Assembly (NCBI GenBank): GCA_020725385.1
Contig: DYFC01000016.1
Coordinates: forward strand, 1-49,292
From: Nitrospira japonica
GTDB taxonomy: Bacteria; Nitrospirota; Thermodesulfovibrionia; Thermodesulfovibrionales; SM23-35
Direction: 5' to 3'
Length of the DNA stretch: 49,292 nt
This document shows positions 36,762 to 45,508 of this stretch, one piece after another. Under the pieces are notes generated by a model. It was not told the DNA's origin. It ran no database searches and was given only the letters and a program-made list of their open reading frames with translations. Position 1 is the first letter of the stretch. Every line of letters begins with the position of its first letter. The position numbers and the translations under genes were made by a program.

Positions 36762-37208
36762 CTAATATTTAGGCAATCTAACTGTTAGAACAGGGCATGG
36801 AGCATTTCTTACAACCTGAGCTGCTGTGCTACCGAAAAGGATTCTGTCAATCCCTGTTCTTCCATGTGTACCAAGTATAATCATATCTACTTTTTTGTTG
36901 TTTGCAAAAGCAACTATTTCCTGGTGTGGTATTCCTGTAATAACAACTCTTTCAATATTTTTTATGCCGGAAAGTTCTTCTACTCCAAAATTATCGAGTT
37001 CTTTTTTCGCTCCTTCCTGAATGTCCTGATATAGTTTGTCCATAGAAATATGCGGAACATACCAGCCCGATGCTTTTGCCACATCATAAATAATGTGAAC
37101 TACATAGAGTTTTGCATCATACTTTTTTGCAAACTCAACAGCATACTTTAATGCTTCTGCCGAACCCTCTGAAAAATCTGTCGGGAAAAGAATACTTTTA
37201 ATTTCCAT
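36762..37208 (-). CDS. Universal stress protein (UspA family)
   Basis: The 148-residue protein has the Usp fold. It starts EIKSILFPTDFSEGSAEAL and ends with the ATP-binding motif GTHGRTGIDRILFGSTAAQV followed by APCPVLTVR. The G-x2-G-x9-GST pattern indicates the ATP-binding class. It is the last gene of a five-gene minus-strand operon, overlapping the GalT-like stop by one base (TAATG). The downstream hairpin probably ends the transcript. Confidence 0.94.
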   Translation of the reverse strand: MEIKSILFPTDFSEGSAEALKYAVEFAKKYDAKLYVVHIIYDVAKASGWYVPHISMDKLYQDIQEGAKKELDNFGVEELSGIKNIERVVITGIPHQEIVAFANNKKVDMIILGTHGRTGIDRILFGSTAAQVVRNAPCPVLTVRLPKY

Positions 37209-38224
37209 TATCCAACCTCCCTTAAAAATTTTGCTGCATTCTCAGGCGATGTGGGAAGGATATACAATCCTGAACCCCATTCAAACCCACTTGTCCTAAT
37301 AATTCTCGGAATAATCTCAAGATGCCAGTGGAAATCTTCACCAAGAGTATGCCAGTGATTCCTTCTTGGCACCATATTTGGCGCAGTATGAATAAAATAG
37401 TTGAAAGGTGGCTCATTCAAGACCTGCCTTAGTTTTTTCAGAACAGTCATTAAAATAAGCCCGAAATCCTCTGTTTCTTCAACGGTAATTTCAGTGAACG
37501 AGCAACTATGACGTCTTGGAATTATCCATATCTCAAAAGGAAACTGCGCGGCAAAAGGACAGAAAGCGATAAAATTCTTTGTTTCATATACAATTCTTTC
37601 ACCTGTACGCAGTTCTTCGTTAATAATATCACAAAAAATACATCTTTCCTTATAAGCAAAATATTGCTTGGCATTATCGAGTTCATCCTTTACAACCTTA
37701 GGTATAACAGGAGTTGCCATGAGAAATGTTAAAGGATGGGTATATTGCTGACCCGCACATCTACCCGAATCCTTATATATAAGAATATATCTCAGTCTTG
37801 TATCCTTTTCAAGATCCGAGATGCGATCACGATACATTTTTACAAGCCTTATCATCTGCTCGAGTCCCATATCCTCGGGTCTTTTATCATGATAAGGAGA
37901 TTCAACTATAATCTCATTTGCTCCTATACTATTCATTTTGTCATAAATACCAACACCCCGTCTGCCAAGTTCACCTTCTACCCTAAAGACAGGATTAAAA
38001 CTCGGCAGGTCCCTTATCCACCATCCGGCCGTGTTTGGAGATGTTCCTGCCTTTCTTATAGATGTTATTTCAGATGGAGTTTCATTTTCTCTGCCTTCGC
38101 AAAAAACACAGTTTTCTTCAACCGGCTCTTCAAAAGGTATCTTTGGATACTCGGAAGGCAGTTTTGATTCTGAAAGAACAGCAACCCATCTGCCAAGTAA
38201 TATATCTTTTCTAAGTTCATGCAT
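37208..38224 (-). CDS. GalT-like nucleotidyltransferase with altered active site
   Basis: The 338-residue protein aligns with the two-domain galactose-1-phosphate uridylyltransferase family (HIT superfamily). It keeps zinc-type cysteine pairs (CVFCEG at the N-terminus and CIFCDI in the middle), YDKMNSIGANEIIVESPYHD, and the C-terminal DFHWHLEIIPR. The canonical His-x-His-x-Gln nucleophile motif of the first domain is replaced by THPLTFLMATP. The first His is kept but the nucleophilic His aligns with Leu and the Gln with Phe. True GalT activity is therefore doubtful. It overlaps coaX by 8 bases and is translated with it. Confidence 0.82.
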   Translation of the reverse strand: MHELRKDILLGRWVAVLSESKLPSEYPKIPFEEPVEENCVFCEGRENETPSEITSIRKAGTSPNTAGWWIRDLPSFNPVFRVEGELGRRGVGIYDKMNSIGANEIIVESPYHDKRPEDMGLEQMIRLVKMYRDRISDLEKDTRLRYILIYKDSGRCAGQQYTHPLTFLMATPVIPKVVKDELDNAKQYFAYKERCIFCDIINEELRTGERIVYETKNFIAFCPFAAQFPFEIWIIPRRHSCSFTEITVEETEDFGLILMTVLKKLRQVLNEPPFNYFIHTAPNMVPRRNHWHTLGEDFHWHLEIIPRIIRTSGFEWGSGLYILPTSPENAAKFLREVG

Positions 38225-38981
38225 GACAATTTCTCATATACAGAATTTTCAAACCATTAATAGTGAGATAAGGAATGATTTTATAATTCCTTTTTATGTA
38301 TTTGGAAATAAAACTACAAAAACCACCTGTTAAAACTAATTCAAAACTCATATTAGTCTCTTTCTCTATCTCATCAATAATTCTCTCTACAGCTCCGGTT
38401 GTCCCGTAAATAATTCCTGCTTGAATACAACTTTTTGTATCTATTCCGAGTGCTCTATCAGGCTTTTCTATATTAATATCAGGAAGTTTCGATGTTTTCA
38501 TAAAAAGACCTTCCTTCATCATTTTCATTCCAGGAAGAATCGCCCCGCCAATGAAATCTTCGTTCCTGCCTTTAAAGCTTAAGGTTGTAGCTGTTCCGAA
38601 ATCAATAACACAGACAGGATTTTTACAGATTTCATTTGCTGCTACTACATTTGCAATTCTGTCTGCCCCGAGTTCTTCAGGTTTCGGAACAGAAAAAGTT
38701 ATTCCTGTATCTATTTTATGACTAACCAAAATAGGTTCTGAACGGGAAATTTCTTTCATAGTCTCAAATAGAATTCCTGTTAGTTCGGATACAACAGAAC
38801 ATATTATACTTCCTTCTGGATTTTTGTTTTTATTAATTTCTTTTATGAATCCATTAATCAAATCTTCATATTCATTATTCTTCAGAACAGGGGAAGCCGG
38901 TATGTTTTTTACAATCAACTCTTCATTAATGAAAAAACCTACTTTAATTGATGAATTTCCAATATCAAGAGCAATAATCAT
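38217..38981 (-). CDS. coaX: Type III pantothenate kinase
   Basis: CoaX phosphorylates pantothenate, the first step of coenzyme A synthesis, and needs no acetyl-CoA feedback. The 254-residue protein shows the ASKHA phosphate motif ALDIGNSSIKVG and PEELGADRIANVVAA. It also has the second phosphate motif VIDFGTATTLSF, GGAILPGM, and the adenosine motif LTGGF. It overlaps the birA stop by four bases, a common birA-coaX pairing, and overlaps the GalT-like gene by eight. Confidence 0.96.
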   Translation of the reverse strand: MIIALDIGNSSIKVGFFINEELIVKNIPASPVLKNNEYEDLINGFIKEINKNKNPEGSIICSVVSELTGILFETMKEISRSEPILVSHKIDTGITFSVPKPEELGADRIANVVAANEICKNPVCVIDFGTATTLSFKGRNEDFIGGAILPGMKMMKEGLFMKTSKLPDINIEKPDRALGIDTKSCIQAGIIYGTTGAVERIIDEIEKETNMSFELVLTGGFCSFISKYIKRNYKIIPYLTINGLKILYMRNCHA

Positions 38982-39751
38982 GACAATATTGTTAAATCAC
39001 CGGAGATTATCTTCTTTTGTTCACCATTTTGTAGTTTTAAAATAAGAGCACCTTTTTCGTCAATGTCCTGGGCAATTCCTTCAAAAGTTTCTTGTACAGT
39101 TACAACTTTTACTTTTTTACCAATTGTTGAAGTCAATTCTTTCCATTTATCTACGATTACTTTTCTATTAGTTAATAATACTTCATACCATTTGTTTAAC
39201 TCATTCAGTAGCTCTATTAATACCTCTGTTCTCGAAAAGCTTTTTTTTGTTTCATCTCTTAGAGAAGTTGCAATGTTTCGTATATCTTCGGGGAAATCTT
39301 TTAAATCCGCGTTTACATTGATACCAATTCCTAAAACAGCAAAAACAATTTTTTTATGTTCACTTTTAAGTTCTGTAAGTATCCCGCCGATTTTTCGATT
39401 TCGAAATATCAAATCATTAGGCCATTTAATTGTTATTTCAAGTCCGCTTATTTTTCTGAGAGTTATAGTGCATGCAACAGCAGCCATAATAGTTATAAGA
39501 GTCGCATCTGTCAATTCAATTAAAGGCTTAAGAACTATACTCATGTAAATATTTAAACCCGGTGGAGAAACCCATGTTCTACCCAGTCTTCCTTTGCCCT
39601 TTAGTTGACTCTCAGCGAGTATTACCAGACCTTCTTTAGAGTTGAGTGCTTTTTCAAAGGCTGCTGTATTGGTTGAGTCAATTACAGGGTAAAACAATAT
39701 TTCTCTGCCTATATTTCCTTTTACACCCTGTCTTATTTTTTCTATATTCAA
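38978..39751 (-). CDS. birA: Biotin--[acetyl-CoA-carboxylase] ligase
   Basis: BirA activates biotin to biotinyl-AMP and attaches it to the carboxyl carrier protein. The biotin/ATP loop reads GKGRLGRTWVSPPG (GRGRRGR equivalent). ITIKWPNDLIFRNRKIGGIL and VLGIGINVN are standard. The 257-residue length and lack of an N-terminal helix-turn-helix make it a class I enzyme without repressor function. It lies three bases after the metallo-hydrolase stop and overlaps coaX by four bases. Confidence 0.96.
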   Translation of the reverse strand: MNIEKIRQGVKGNIGREILFYPVIDSTNTAAFEKALNSKEGLVILAESQLKGKGRLGRTWVSPPGLNIYMSIVLKPLIELTDATLITIMAAVACTITLRKISGLEITIKWPNDLIFRNRKIGGILTELKSEHKKIVFAVLGIGINVNADLKDFPEDIRNIATSLRDETKKSFSRTEVLIELLNELNKWYEVLLTNRKVIVDKWKELTSTIGKKVKVVTVQETFEGIAQDIDEKGALILKLQNGEQKKIISGDLTILS

Positions 39752-39754
39752 ATT

Positions 39755-40456
39755 CTATTCTTGCTTTAAAATTATAACCTCGATTTTCCCTTTAAGAGCA
39801 TCAGCAAATTTTTTTGCATCATCTTTTGTGCCAACGATTGAATCATAATGCATAGGTATTGCAATAGATGGTTTAATATCCAATGCTGCTTTCACTGCTT
39901 CATCTGCGGTCATTACATAGGTGCCGGAAACCGGTAGTAGAGCAATATCTGCCTTAAAGTTTTTCATTTCAGGTATGTAGTCAGTGTCGCCTGCGATATA
40001 AATTCTTTTGCCTTTAACAGTAAAAATATATCCAACCCAGTTATTGGATTTTGGATGGAATTTTTTATTTGTATTATAAGAAGGGACGGCCTCTATCTCG
40101 ATGCCTTCAATATTTAATTTATCTCCTGGTTTTACTGTTTTTACCTTCCCAGATAGTTTTTTGACACAATCTTCCGTTGCTACAATAACTGTGTTTGGCC
40201 CCTGTAACATTTTTACGTCGTCAGGTGAACAATGATCAAAATGTTCATGGGTTATTAAGATAATATCAGCAACGTCTTTCTTTTTAATTTTAAAAGGATC
40301 GGTATAAATAACTTTTTCACCCACTATTTTGAAGGTATCATGTCCGAGCCAATGTATATCTTTTATCATTGTCTGAACCTCCTTCCCCCCTGCCAGTGTT
40401 AAGACAGGCAGCAGAGTAAAAAACATCGTTAACAGAATAGAAACAATACTTTTCAT
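39755..40456 (-). CDS. Exported metallo-beta-lactamase-fold hydrolase (UPF0173-like)
   Basis: This 233-residue protein has a signal-like N-terminus (about 1-22, ending LTLAGG) and a metal-binding motif THEHFDHCS (H-x-H-x-D-H). It also contains VGYIFTVKGKRIYIAGDTDYI and IAIPMHYDS, as in the UlaG/UPF0173 branch of the superfamily. The substrate is unknown. A ribosome site AAGGAAAGGG precedes the ATG. It is the first gene of the operon leading to birA, coaX, the GalT-like gene and uspA, and diverges from parA. Confidence 0.9.
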   Translation of the reverse strand: MKSIVSILLTMFFTLLPVLTLAGGKEVQTMIKDIHWLGHDTFKIVGEKVIYTDPFKIKKKDVADIILITHEHFDHCSPDDVKMLQGPNTVIVATEDCVKKLSGKVKTVKPGDKLNIEGIEIEAVPSYNTNKKFHPKSNNWVGYIFTVKGKRIYIAGDTDYIPEMKNFKADIALLPVSGTYVMTADEAVKAALDIKPSIAIPMHYDSIVGTKDDAKKFADALKGKIEVIILKQE

Positions 40457-40483
40457 AATATAATCCCTTTCCTTTTTAGGAAA

Positions 40484-40492
40484 TTATAGCAT
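40484..40492 (-). promoter_or_regulatory. Extended -10 promoter of the birA-coaX operon
   Basis: On the minus strand the sequence is TGCTATAAT, a consensus TATAAT with a TG extension. No good -35 box is seen. The start site would lie near 40477, about 20 bases before the hydrolase ATG, with the ribosome site between. Confidence 0.6.
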
Positions 40493-40500
40493 AAATGACA

Positions 40501-40509
40501 TGGTATAAT
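40501..40509 (+). promoter_or_regulatory. Extended -10 promoter of parAB
   Basis: TGGTATAAT is a consensus TATAAT with a TG extension and no obvious -35 box. The start site would be near 40516, 26 bases before parA. It lies only eight bases from the oppositely oriented extended -10, so the two promoters likely compete. Confidence 0.65.
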
Positions 40510-40541
40510 AATATATTTATCAAGCAAGTTAAATAAATAAT

Positions 40542-41321
40542 ATGGGCAAAGTTATTACTATAGTCAATCAAAAGGGCGGGGTTGGAAAAACAACAACTGC
40601 AATAAACCTTTCAGCTTCTTTAGCTCTTGCTGAAAAGGAAATACTTATAATAGATACTGACCCTCAGGGCAATTCAACATCAGGACTTGGCATATCAAGA
40701 GAAGGAATCGAAAGAAGTCTTTATGATGTATATATGGGAAGGTGCTCAATTATTGATGCTTTACAGAGTACCCAAATTGAGCATTTAAGCATAGTACCTT
40801 CCACTGTTGATTTACTTGCAGTGGAAGTTGAATTAGTTTCAAAAGAAAGACGTGAATATATTCTATCGAGTTCAATAGAAAGTATAAAAGAAAAATACCG
40901 CTATATTTTTATTGATTGCCCTCCTTCATTAAGCCTTCTTACTCTGAATGCCCTTGTTGCTGCAGATTCAGTGATTGTTCCTGTTCAATGCGAATACTAT
41001 GCTCTTGAAGGATTGGGCTTGCTGACAAGAACCTTAAGGCTTGTTAGAAACTCATTTAGACCCGAACTTGAAATTGAAGGAATTCTTCTTACCATGTTTG
41101 ATTCAAGAAACAATCTATCACAGGAAGTAGCAAATGAAGTGAGGAAACATTTTGGTGATAAAGTATATAATACTGTTATTCCAAGAAATGTTACTTTGGG
41201 TGAATCACCGAGTCACGGCAAACCCGCAATATTATACGACATACGCTCAAAAGGTGCTCAAAGTTATCTAACCCTTGCTAAGGAGATATTAAATGAAAAC
41301 GGCATTGGGCAAAGGTCTTGA
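40542..41321 (+). CDS. parA: Chromosome partitioning ATPase ParA
   Basis: This 259-residue Soj-like Walker ATPase has the deviant Walker A motif KGGVGKTT with the signature Lys11 and the P-loop Lys16. It also has DTDPQGNSTSG, the Walker B region YIFIDCPPSLSLLT, and GILLTMFDSRNNL. With ParB it segregates the chromosome origin region. It overlaps the parB gene by 29 bases. ParAB often lies near oriC, but no parS palindrome (TGTTTCACGTGAAACA type), dnaA or gyrB was found in the window. Confidence 0.96.
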   Translation: MGKVITIVNQKGGVGKTTTAINLSASLALAEKEILIIDTDPQGNSTSGLGISREGIERSLYDVYMGRCSIIDALQSTQIEHLSIVPSTVDLLAVEVELVSKERREYILSSSIESIKEKYRYIFIDCPPSLSLLTLNALVAADSVIVPVQCEYYALEGLGLLTRTLRLVRNSFRPELEIEGILLTMFDSRNNLSQEVANEVRKHFGDKVYNTVIPRNVTLGESPSHGKPAILYDIRSKGAQSYLTLAKEILNENGIGQRS

Positions 41322-42111
41322 AGCTTTAATACCCGAAAGGGGAGAAGAAGTAATAAATATTGATATTGAACGCATATTTCCAGGGGAACAACAGCCGAGA
41401 AAAACTTTTAAAGATGAATCACTTAAAGAACTTGCTGCTTCAATCAAAGAAAAAGGTGTATTGCAGCCAATAATAGTATCGAGAGTAGGAGATGGTACAT
41501 TCAGATTAATCGCAGGCGAACGTAGATGCAGGGCTGCATTGCTTGCAGGACTTAAGAAAATTCCTGCTTTAATAAAGAATGTTGCTTCAAAAGATTCACT
41601 TGAAATTGCTCTCATAGAAAATATTCAACGTGAAGATTTAAATCCTGTTGAAACAGCAGAAGCTTTTAATAAACTGATTTCTGATTTCAATCTTACACAG
41701 GAAGAACTTTCAGAAAGAGTCGGAAAAGACAGGGCAACAATAGCAAATTATTTGAGATTACTTAAACTTCCCGATGAAGTAAAATCCCTAATGTATAACG
41801 GTTCTTTGAGCATAGGACATGCAAAGGCTATTCTTTCAATTGAGGGAAAAACAAATCAAATAGAGGCTGCACGAAAAATTGTTCAAAAGGGATTAAGCGT
41901 TAGGGAGGCCGAAGCAATTACAAAAAAAGTAATAAAGACCCGTAAAAAAGAAGTTATAAAAGACCCCCAGATAAATTTGCTCGAAGATAAATTAATAAAG
42001 AACCTGGGGACTAAAGTTAGGATTATTTCTCATGGTAAGAAAGGGAAAATAGAGATTGAATATTATTCCTATGAAGAACTTGAAAGGCTACTTGATATAT
42101 TATTGGGTTAG
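41293..42111 (+). CDS. parB: Chromosome partitioning protein ParB
   Basis: ParB is a CTP-dependent clamp that loads at parS. The 272-residue protein starts ALGKGLEALIPE. It has the nucleotide-binding boxes GVLQPIIVSR and GERRCRAALLAG, then ENIQREDLNPVETA and the helix-turn-helix LSERVGKDRATIANYLRLLK. A C-terminal dimerisation region follows. The AAGGAG ribosome site lies inside the end of parA, which fixes the start in the 29-base overlap. Confidence 0.96.
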   Translation: MKTALGKGLEALIPERGEEVINIDIERIFPGEQQPRKTFKDESLKELAASIKEKGVLQPIIVSRVGDGTFRLIAGERRCRAALLAGLKKIPALIKNVASKDSLEIALIENIQREDLNPVETAEAFNKLISDFNLTQEELSERVGKDRATIANYLRLLKLPDEVKSLMYNGSLSIGHAKAILSIEGKTNQIEAARKIVQKGLSVREAEAITKKVIKTRKKEVIKDPQINLLEDKLIKNLGTKVRIISHGKKGKIEIEYYSYEELERLLDILLG

Positions 42112-42119
42112 GAGGATAT

Positions 42120-43067
42120 ATGCAGGAAGAGACAACTCTTTATGATGTAACTATAATTGGCGGCGGTCCGGCAGGTCTTACAGCAGGACAATATGCTTCA
42201 AGGGCAAAACTAAAGACAATAATTCTTGATAAATCCAAAACAGCAGGCGCGCTTGCATATTCAAGCAAGATAGAAAATTATCCCGGGCTTACATCACCCT
42301 TGCCTGGCAAAGATTTGCTTGATATTATGCGTCAACAGGCGATTAAGTTCGGTTCTGAATATATCGAGACACAAGTTGTAGGAGTCAACCTGTCAGGTGA
42401 GATAAAAGAAATCATTACAATGGATAAAACATATCAATCCAAAACAGTAATAATTGCAACAGGTTCTATGGGAAGAAAAGCAACAATTAAAGGTGAAGCT
42501 GAGTTTCTGGGCAGGGGTGTTAGTTATTGCGCAATATGTGATGCTGCTTTCTATAAAGGCATGACTGTTTGTGTAATAGGAAATTCAGAAGAAGCAGTTA
42601 AAGAAGCAGGCGTTCTTACAAAATTTGCCGATACCGTATATCTTATTTCTCCAACATCAAAGCTTAGTGTAGATGAACATCCTGCTCTTTCAGAGCCAAA
42701 AATAAAGATTCTCACAGGATATATTGTAACATCTATCGAAGGCAGCGATTCTGTTGAAAAAATTAAAATGCTTGACCCTGATAAAAAAGAATTTGAACTT
42801 CCTTTATCAGGAGTTTTTGTGTATCTTCATGGCAATAAACCTGTTGTTGATTTTCTATATGGAGCTATCGAAACAGGCGAGGATGGTTGTATACCTGTCA
42901 ATAATATGATGGAAACATCAATACCGGGAGTTTTTGCAGCAGGAGATGTGACATGTACAGAAGTAAGACAGGTTGTTATCGCTGCCTCACAGGGCTGCCT
43001 TGCAGCACTTTCAGCAGAAAAGTTTATTTATAAAAGAACAAGATTAAAAATGGATTGGGGCAAATAA
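42120..43067 (+). CDS. Thioredoxin-reductase-like flavoprotein lacking NADPH motifs
   Basis: The 315-residue protein has the FAD motif IIGGGPAGLTAGQYA, the redox pair Cys137-Cys140 in YCAICDAAF, and the second FAD motif GVFAAGDVTC. These are the marks of low-molecular-weight thioredoxin reductase. The NADPH domain is unusual: the GGGxxA motif reads VIGNSEEAVKEA and the HRRxxxR phosphate-binding motif is replaced by ISPTSKL. NADPH is therefore unlikely as donor; a ferredoxin- or flavin-dependent or NADH-dependent relative is possible. It follows parB by eight bases with an AGGAGG-type site. Confidence 0.9.
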   Translation: MQEETTLYDVTIIGGGPAGLTAGQYASRAKLKTIILDKSKTAGALAYSSKIENYPGLTSPLPGKDLLDIMRQQAIKFGSEYIETQVVGVNLSGEIKEIITMDKTYQSKTVIIATGSMGRKATIKGEAEFLGRGVSYCAICDAAFYKGMTVCVIGNSEEAVKEAGVLTKFADTVYLISPTSKLSVDEHPALSEPKIKILTGYIVTSIEGSDSVEKIKMLDPDKKEFELPLSGVFVYLHGNKPVVDFLYGAIETGEDGCIPVNNMMETSIPGVFAAGDVTCTEVRQVVIAASQGCLAALSAEKFIYKRTRLKMDWGK

Positions 43068-43117
43068 ACAAAATTAAAATGCAATATTTTATATTTCAAT
43101 ATAACCCCATCTTGATG

Positions 43118-43134
43118 AAAAAGTCATGCTTTTT
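43118..43134. terminator. Weak bidirectional hairpin between convergent genes
   Basis: AAAAAG (43118-43123) and CTTTTT (43129-43134) form a 6-bp stem with a 5-base loop. It lies between the convergent reductase-like and GT2 genes. It is short and lacks G/C pairs, so it is only a candidate. Confidence 0.3.
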
Positions 43135-43141
43135 GAAGTAC

Positions 43142-43876
43142 TTAATGACTTAATTTAATTTTTACCAAATCCTTTAAACATTGCAGAGAATCTTTGAAAG
43201 GTTTGACTTTAGAATCAGGCGAATTTAACCATTTGATCGGCACTTCTTTTATTTTGTAACCTTCTTTTTTTGCTATATAAAGAATTTCAATATCGTAAGC
43301 AAACCGATCAATTACTGCTTTTCTAAAGAGGCTCCTTCCAATTTCTCCTCTAAATAGCTTAAATCCACATTGCGTATCCAAAAAATCAATACTTGCTATT
43401 GTTCTTACAATTTTATTAAATGTTCTACCCATAAATTCACGCCACCATGGTTGTCTTATTACTATTTCACTTTCTTTTAGAGCCCTTGAACCAATAGCAA
43501 TATCATATTCTTTTTCACAATAAACTATGAGCTTTTCAACTTCTTCAATCGGAGTGGATAAATCAGCGTCAGAAATTAGAATAAAATCACCTTTTGAGAT
43601 GTTTACACCATATTTAAGTGCAAATCCCTTCCCTTTGTTAATATCATACCCGGTAACATGTAACGTCTTGATGCTATTTTTAGCCTGCATAAGAACTTCT
43701 AATGTGTTGTCATTGCTTCCATCATTAACAACAATTATTTCAAAATCTCTAAAAATTTTGCCGCAGTATTCATTAATCTTAAAAAGTGTAGAAAGAATAC
43801 GTTTAGATTCGTTATAAGCTGGAATTATTATCGAGATAGAGTTCTGTTTTTTGTTAAGCATTTGAATATTAAACAA
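43142..43876 (-). CDS. GT2 glycosyltransferase, dolichyl/polyprenyl-phosphate glucosyltransferase-like (ALG5-like)
   Basis: The 244-residue cytosolic GT-A enzyme begins ISIIIPAYNESKRIL, with the UDP-sugar and metal motifs VVNDGSNDNT and LISDADLSTPIEE. The later signatures DTQCGFKLFRGEIG, RFAYDIEILYIAKKEGYKI and EVPIKW fit the ALG5 / DPM-like subgroup that makes lipid-phosphate glucose or mannose. No C-terminal membrane domain is present. It could supply polyprenyl-P-glucose to the ALG10-like neighbour 122 bases upstream. The start may instead be the ATG five codons in, since neither has a clear ribosome site. Confidence 0.88.
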   Translation of the reverse strand: MFNIQMLNKKQNSISIIIPAYNESKRILSTLFKINEYCGKIFRDFEIIVVNDGSNDNTLEVLMQAKNSIKTLHVTGYDINKGKGFALKYGVNISKGDFILISDADLSTPIEEVEKLIVYCEKEYDIAIGSRALKESEIVIRQPWWREFMGRTFNKIVRTIASIDFLDTQCGFKLFRGEIGRSLFRKAVIDRFAYDIEILYIAKKEGYKIKEVPIKWLNSPDSKVKPFKDSLQCLKDLVKIKLSH

Positions 43877-43998
43877 TATTTTTTTAAAAAAGTCTATTTA
43901 TGTCCTTATTACTACTTAATATTCTGGAATAAGATTTCGATTTACCTGAAAGTAATGAGTCGTAATTCTGCCCTAACCCTTGCATTTATTCGATTATT

Positions 43999-45225
43999 TT
44001 AAAGAAAGAACAATCTATTTCTAATAAGATAAAAAAATATAGCTGAAATTATAAAAAACCATAATACTGTAACATATTCAACAAAATTATTATCACTTTT
44101 TTTAAATAAAATAAATAAGGAGTATGGAATTATGTAATATCTTTGTTCTATAAAGGAAGAAGGAATTAAATATACAAGTGTTAAAGGATACAGAAAATAA
44201 TAATACTTTTTTAAAAGACAGGTTACTCTAATGGAGAGAATGGAATATGCAATTGGCAAATAGAATAGAGCTTTAAAAATATCAGATTGGAAGTAACTTA
44301 ATAGTATATTTCTCAAAAAAAACAAGCCATAATTATATGGGTGTAATTTAAATGTAATAAAATATATTGGAAACATTAGAAAAATTAATAGTAAAAATTT
44401 TTTATCTGTTTTAATCATATTTTTAATCCTTTGAAAATTTTGGATATTTAAAGGTAGAAAAAGAAAGAAAAAAATAAAAAGCATAAAGAATATATTGCTA
44501 CTTGAGAGAGATAATTTATGCATTTCTTTATCTCCTATTGCTACTCCTTTGTTGAGAATCACAAAGATAATAAAAAGAATAATAACAATAATAAAAACAA
44601 AAGAATCTTTAATAAAAATCTTCAATTTATCGATTATAAGTTTAGAATTGTAATTTTGAGAATATATAATTGAAAGTGCAAATATTATCCAAATAATATT
44701 ATTCTGTCTTATAGTTATACTTAATAATCCAATAATACCTGAAATATAATAATTTTTTCGAATGGCCAGAAGAAGTGTTAATAAAACAAAAGATAAGGAA
44801 ACCATATCTGTATAACATAAAAAGAAGAATGGGAACGATATTGGTAAAAAAGAAAACTGTAATAATTTATATTCGGAGATTGAATGGTTGATATTTTTTA
44901 AAAGGAAGAAAAAAAATATGATTGAGGTTAGAGAAAGTATGAAAGAAAATAATCTAAAAGTCGCTATATTGGATGTATGAAAAAGATAAGATAATCCGGC
45001 GATAAAAATATGATAACCCGGCAACATTGTTAGTTCGGGGATTAAAGTGAAATCATGACATAAGAATTTTACTATTTGATTAAAGTGAACATCTTCATCA
45101 GCTATTAAGTTGATATTTTTTATCAATAGAAAACAAAAAACAAAGACCGTTAAAATAAAAATTAATCCAAAATACAGATTTTTATAAATAACTAAATTAT
45201 TAGTAAGTTTTTTGAAGTGATCCAT
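43999..45225 (-). CDS. ALG10/DIE2-like polytopic glucosyltransferase
   Basis: This 408-residue protein is almost wholly membrane-embedded, with about ten segments, Phe/Ile/Leu-rich. Its loops match the eukaryotic ALG10 alpha-1,2-glucosyltransferase family. ADEDVHFNQ (42-50) resembles the MDEIFHIPQ loop, and TMLPGYH (66-72) resembles TTLPGLY. Other matches are CYTDMVSLSFVLLT (YYTDxGS), TIRQNNIIW (171-179; FRQTNIIW), HPYNYG and EQRYYIIPY (EPRYFILPY). ALG10 adds the last glucose from dolichyl-phosphate-glucose. An acceptor cannot be named here. It adjoins an ALG5-like GT2. The gene is extremely AT-rich. I rely on remembered motifs, so alignment is needed. Confidence 0.75.
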   Translation of the reverse strand: MDHFKKLTNNLVIYKNLYFGLIFILTVFVFCFLLIKNINLIADEDVHFNQIVKFLCHDFTLIPELTMLPGYHIFIAGLSYLFHTSNIATFRLFSFILSLTSIIFFFFLLKNINHSISEYKLLQFSFLPISFPFFFLCYTDMVSLSFVLLTLLLAIRKNYYISGIIGLLSITIRQNNIIWIIFALSIIYSQNYNSKLIIDKLKIFIKDSFVFIIVIILFIIFVILNKGVAIGDKEMHKLSLSSSNIFFMLFIFFFLFLPLNIQNFQRIKNMIKTDKKFLLLIFLMFPIYFITFKLHPYNYGLFFLRNILLSYFQSDIFKALFYLPIAYSILSIRVTCLLKKYYYFLYPLTLVYLIPSSFIEQRYYIIPYSLFILFKKSDNNFVEYVTVLWFFIISAIFFYLIRNRLFFL

Positions 45226-45508
45226 TTTAAAAACAAATATCTATTTAAAATAGTTTTTATCCGATCATTGCTTATTATTTGTATCACCCAAATTGTAAAA
45301 ATCTATATAAAATTAAAACAAGCCTGGTTTTAATATAAAATTCCTCTCAGTAAAATATATTGCAACATCATATTATAATGAATTAACATTTATTGAAATG
45401 TTATTAAAACGGTTATGTAAAACCTGTTACTCTATTTGAGAAACTTTCACTAAAAGATGTAAAGATTTGCAAATCAAATCATATTTAAAATAATGAATTA
45501 GAATTTAC

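Noticed and set aside
40542..42111. Replication origin or parS near parAB
   Set aside because: No parS-type palindrome, DnaA-box cluster, dnaA or gyrB was found in the window, so an origin is not claimed.
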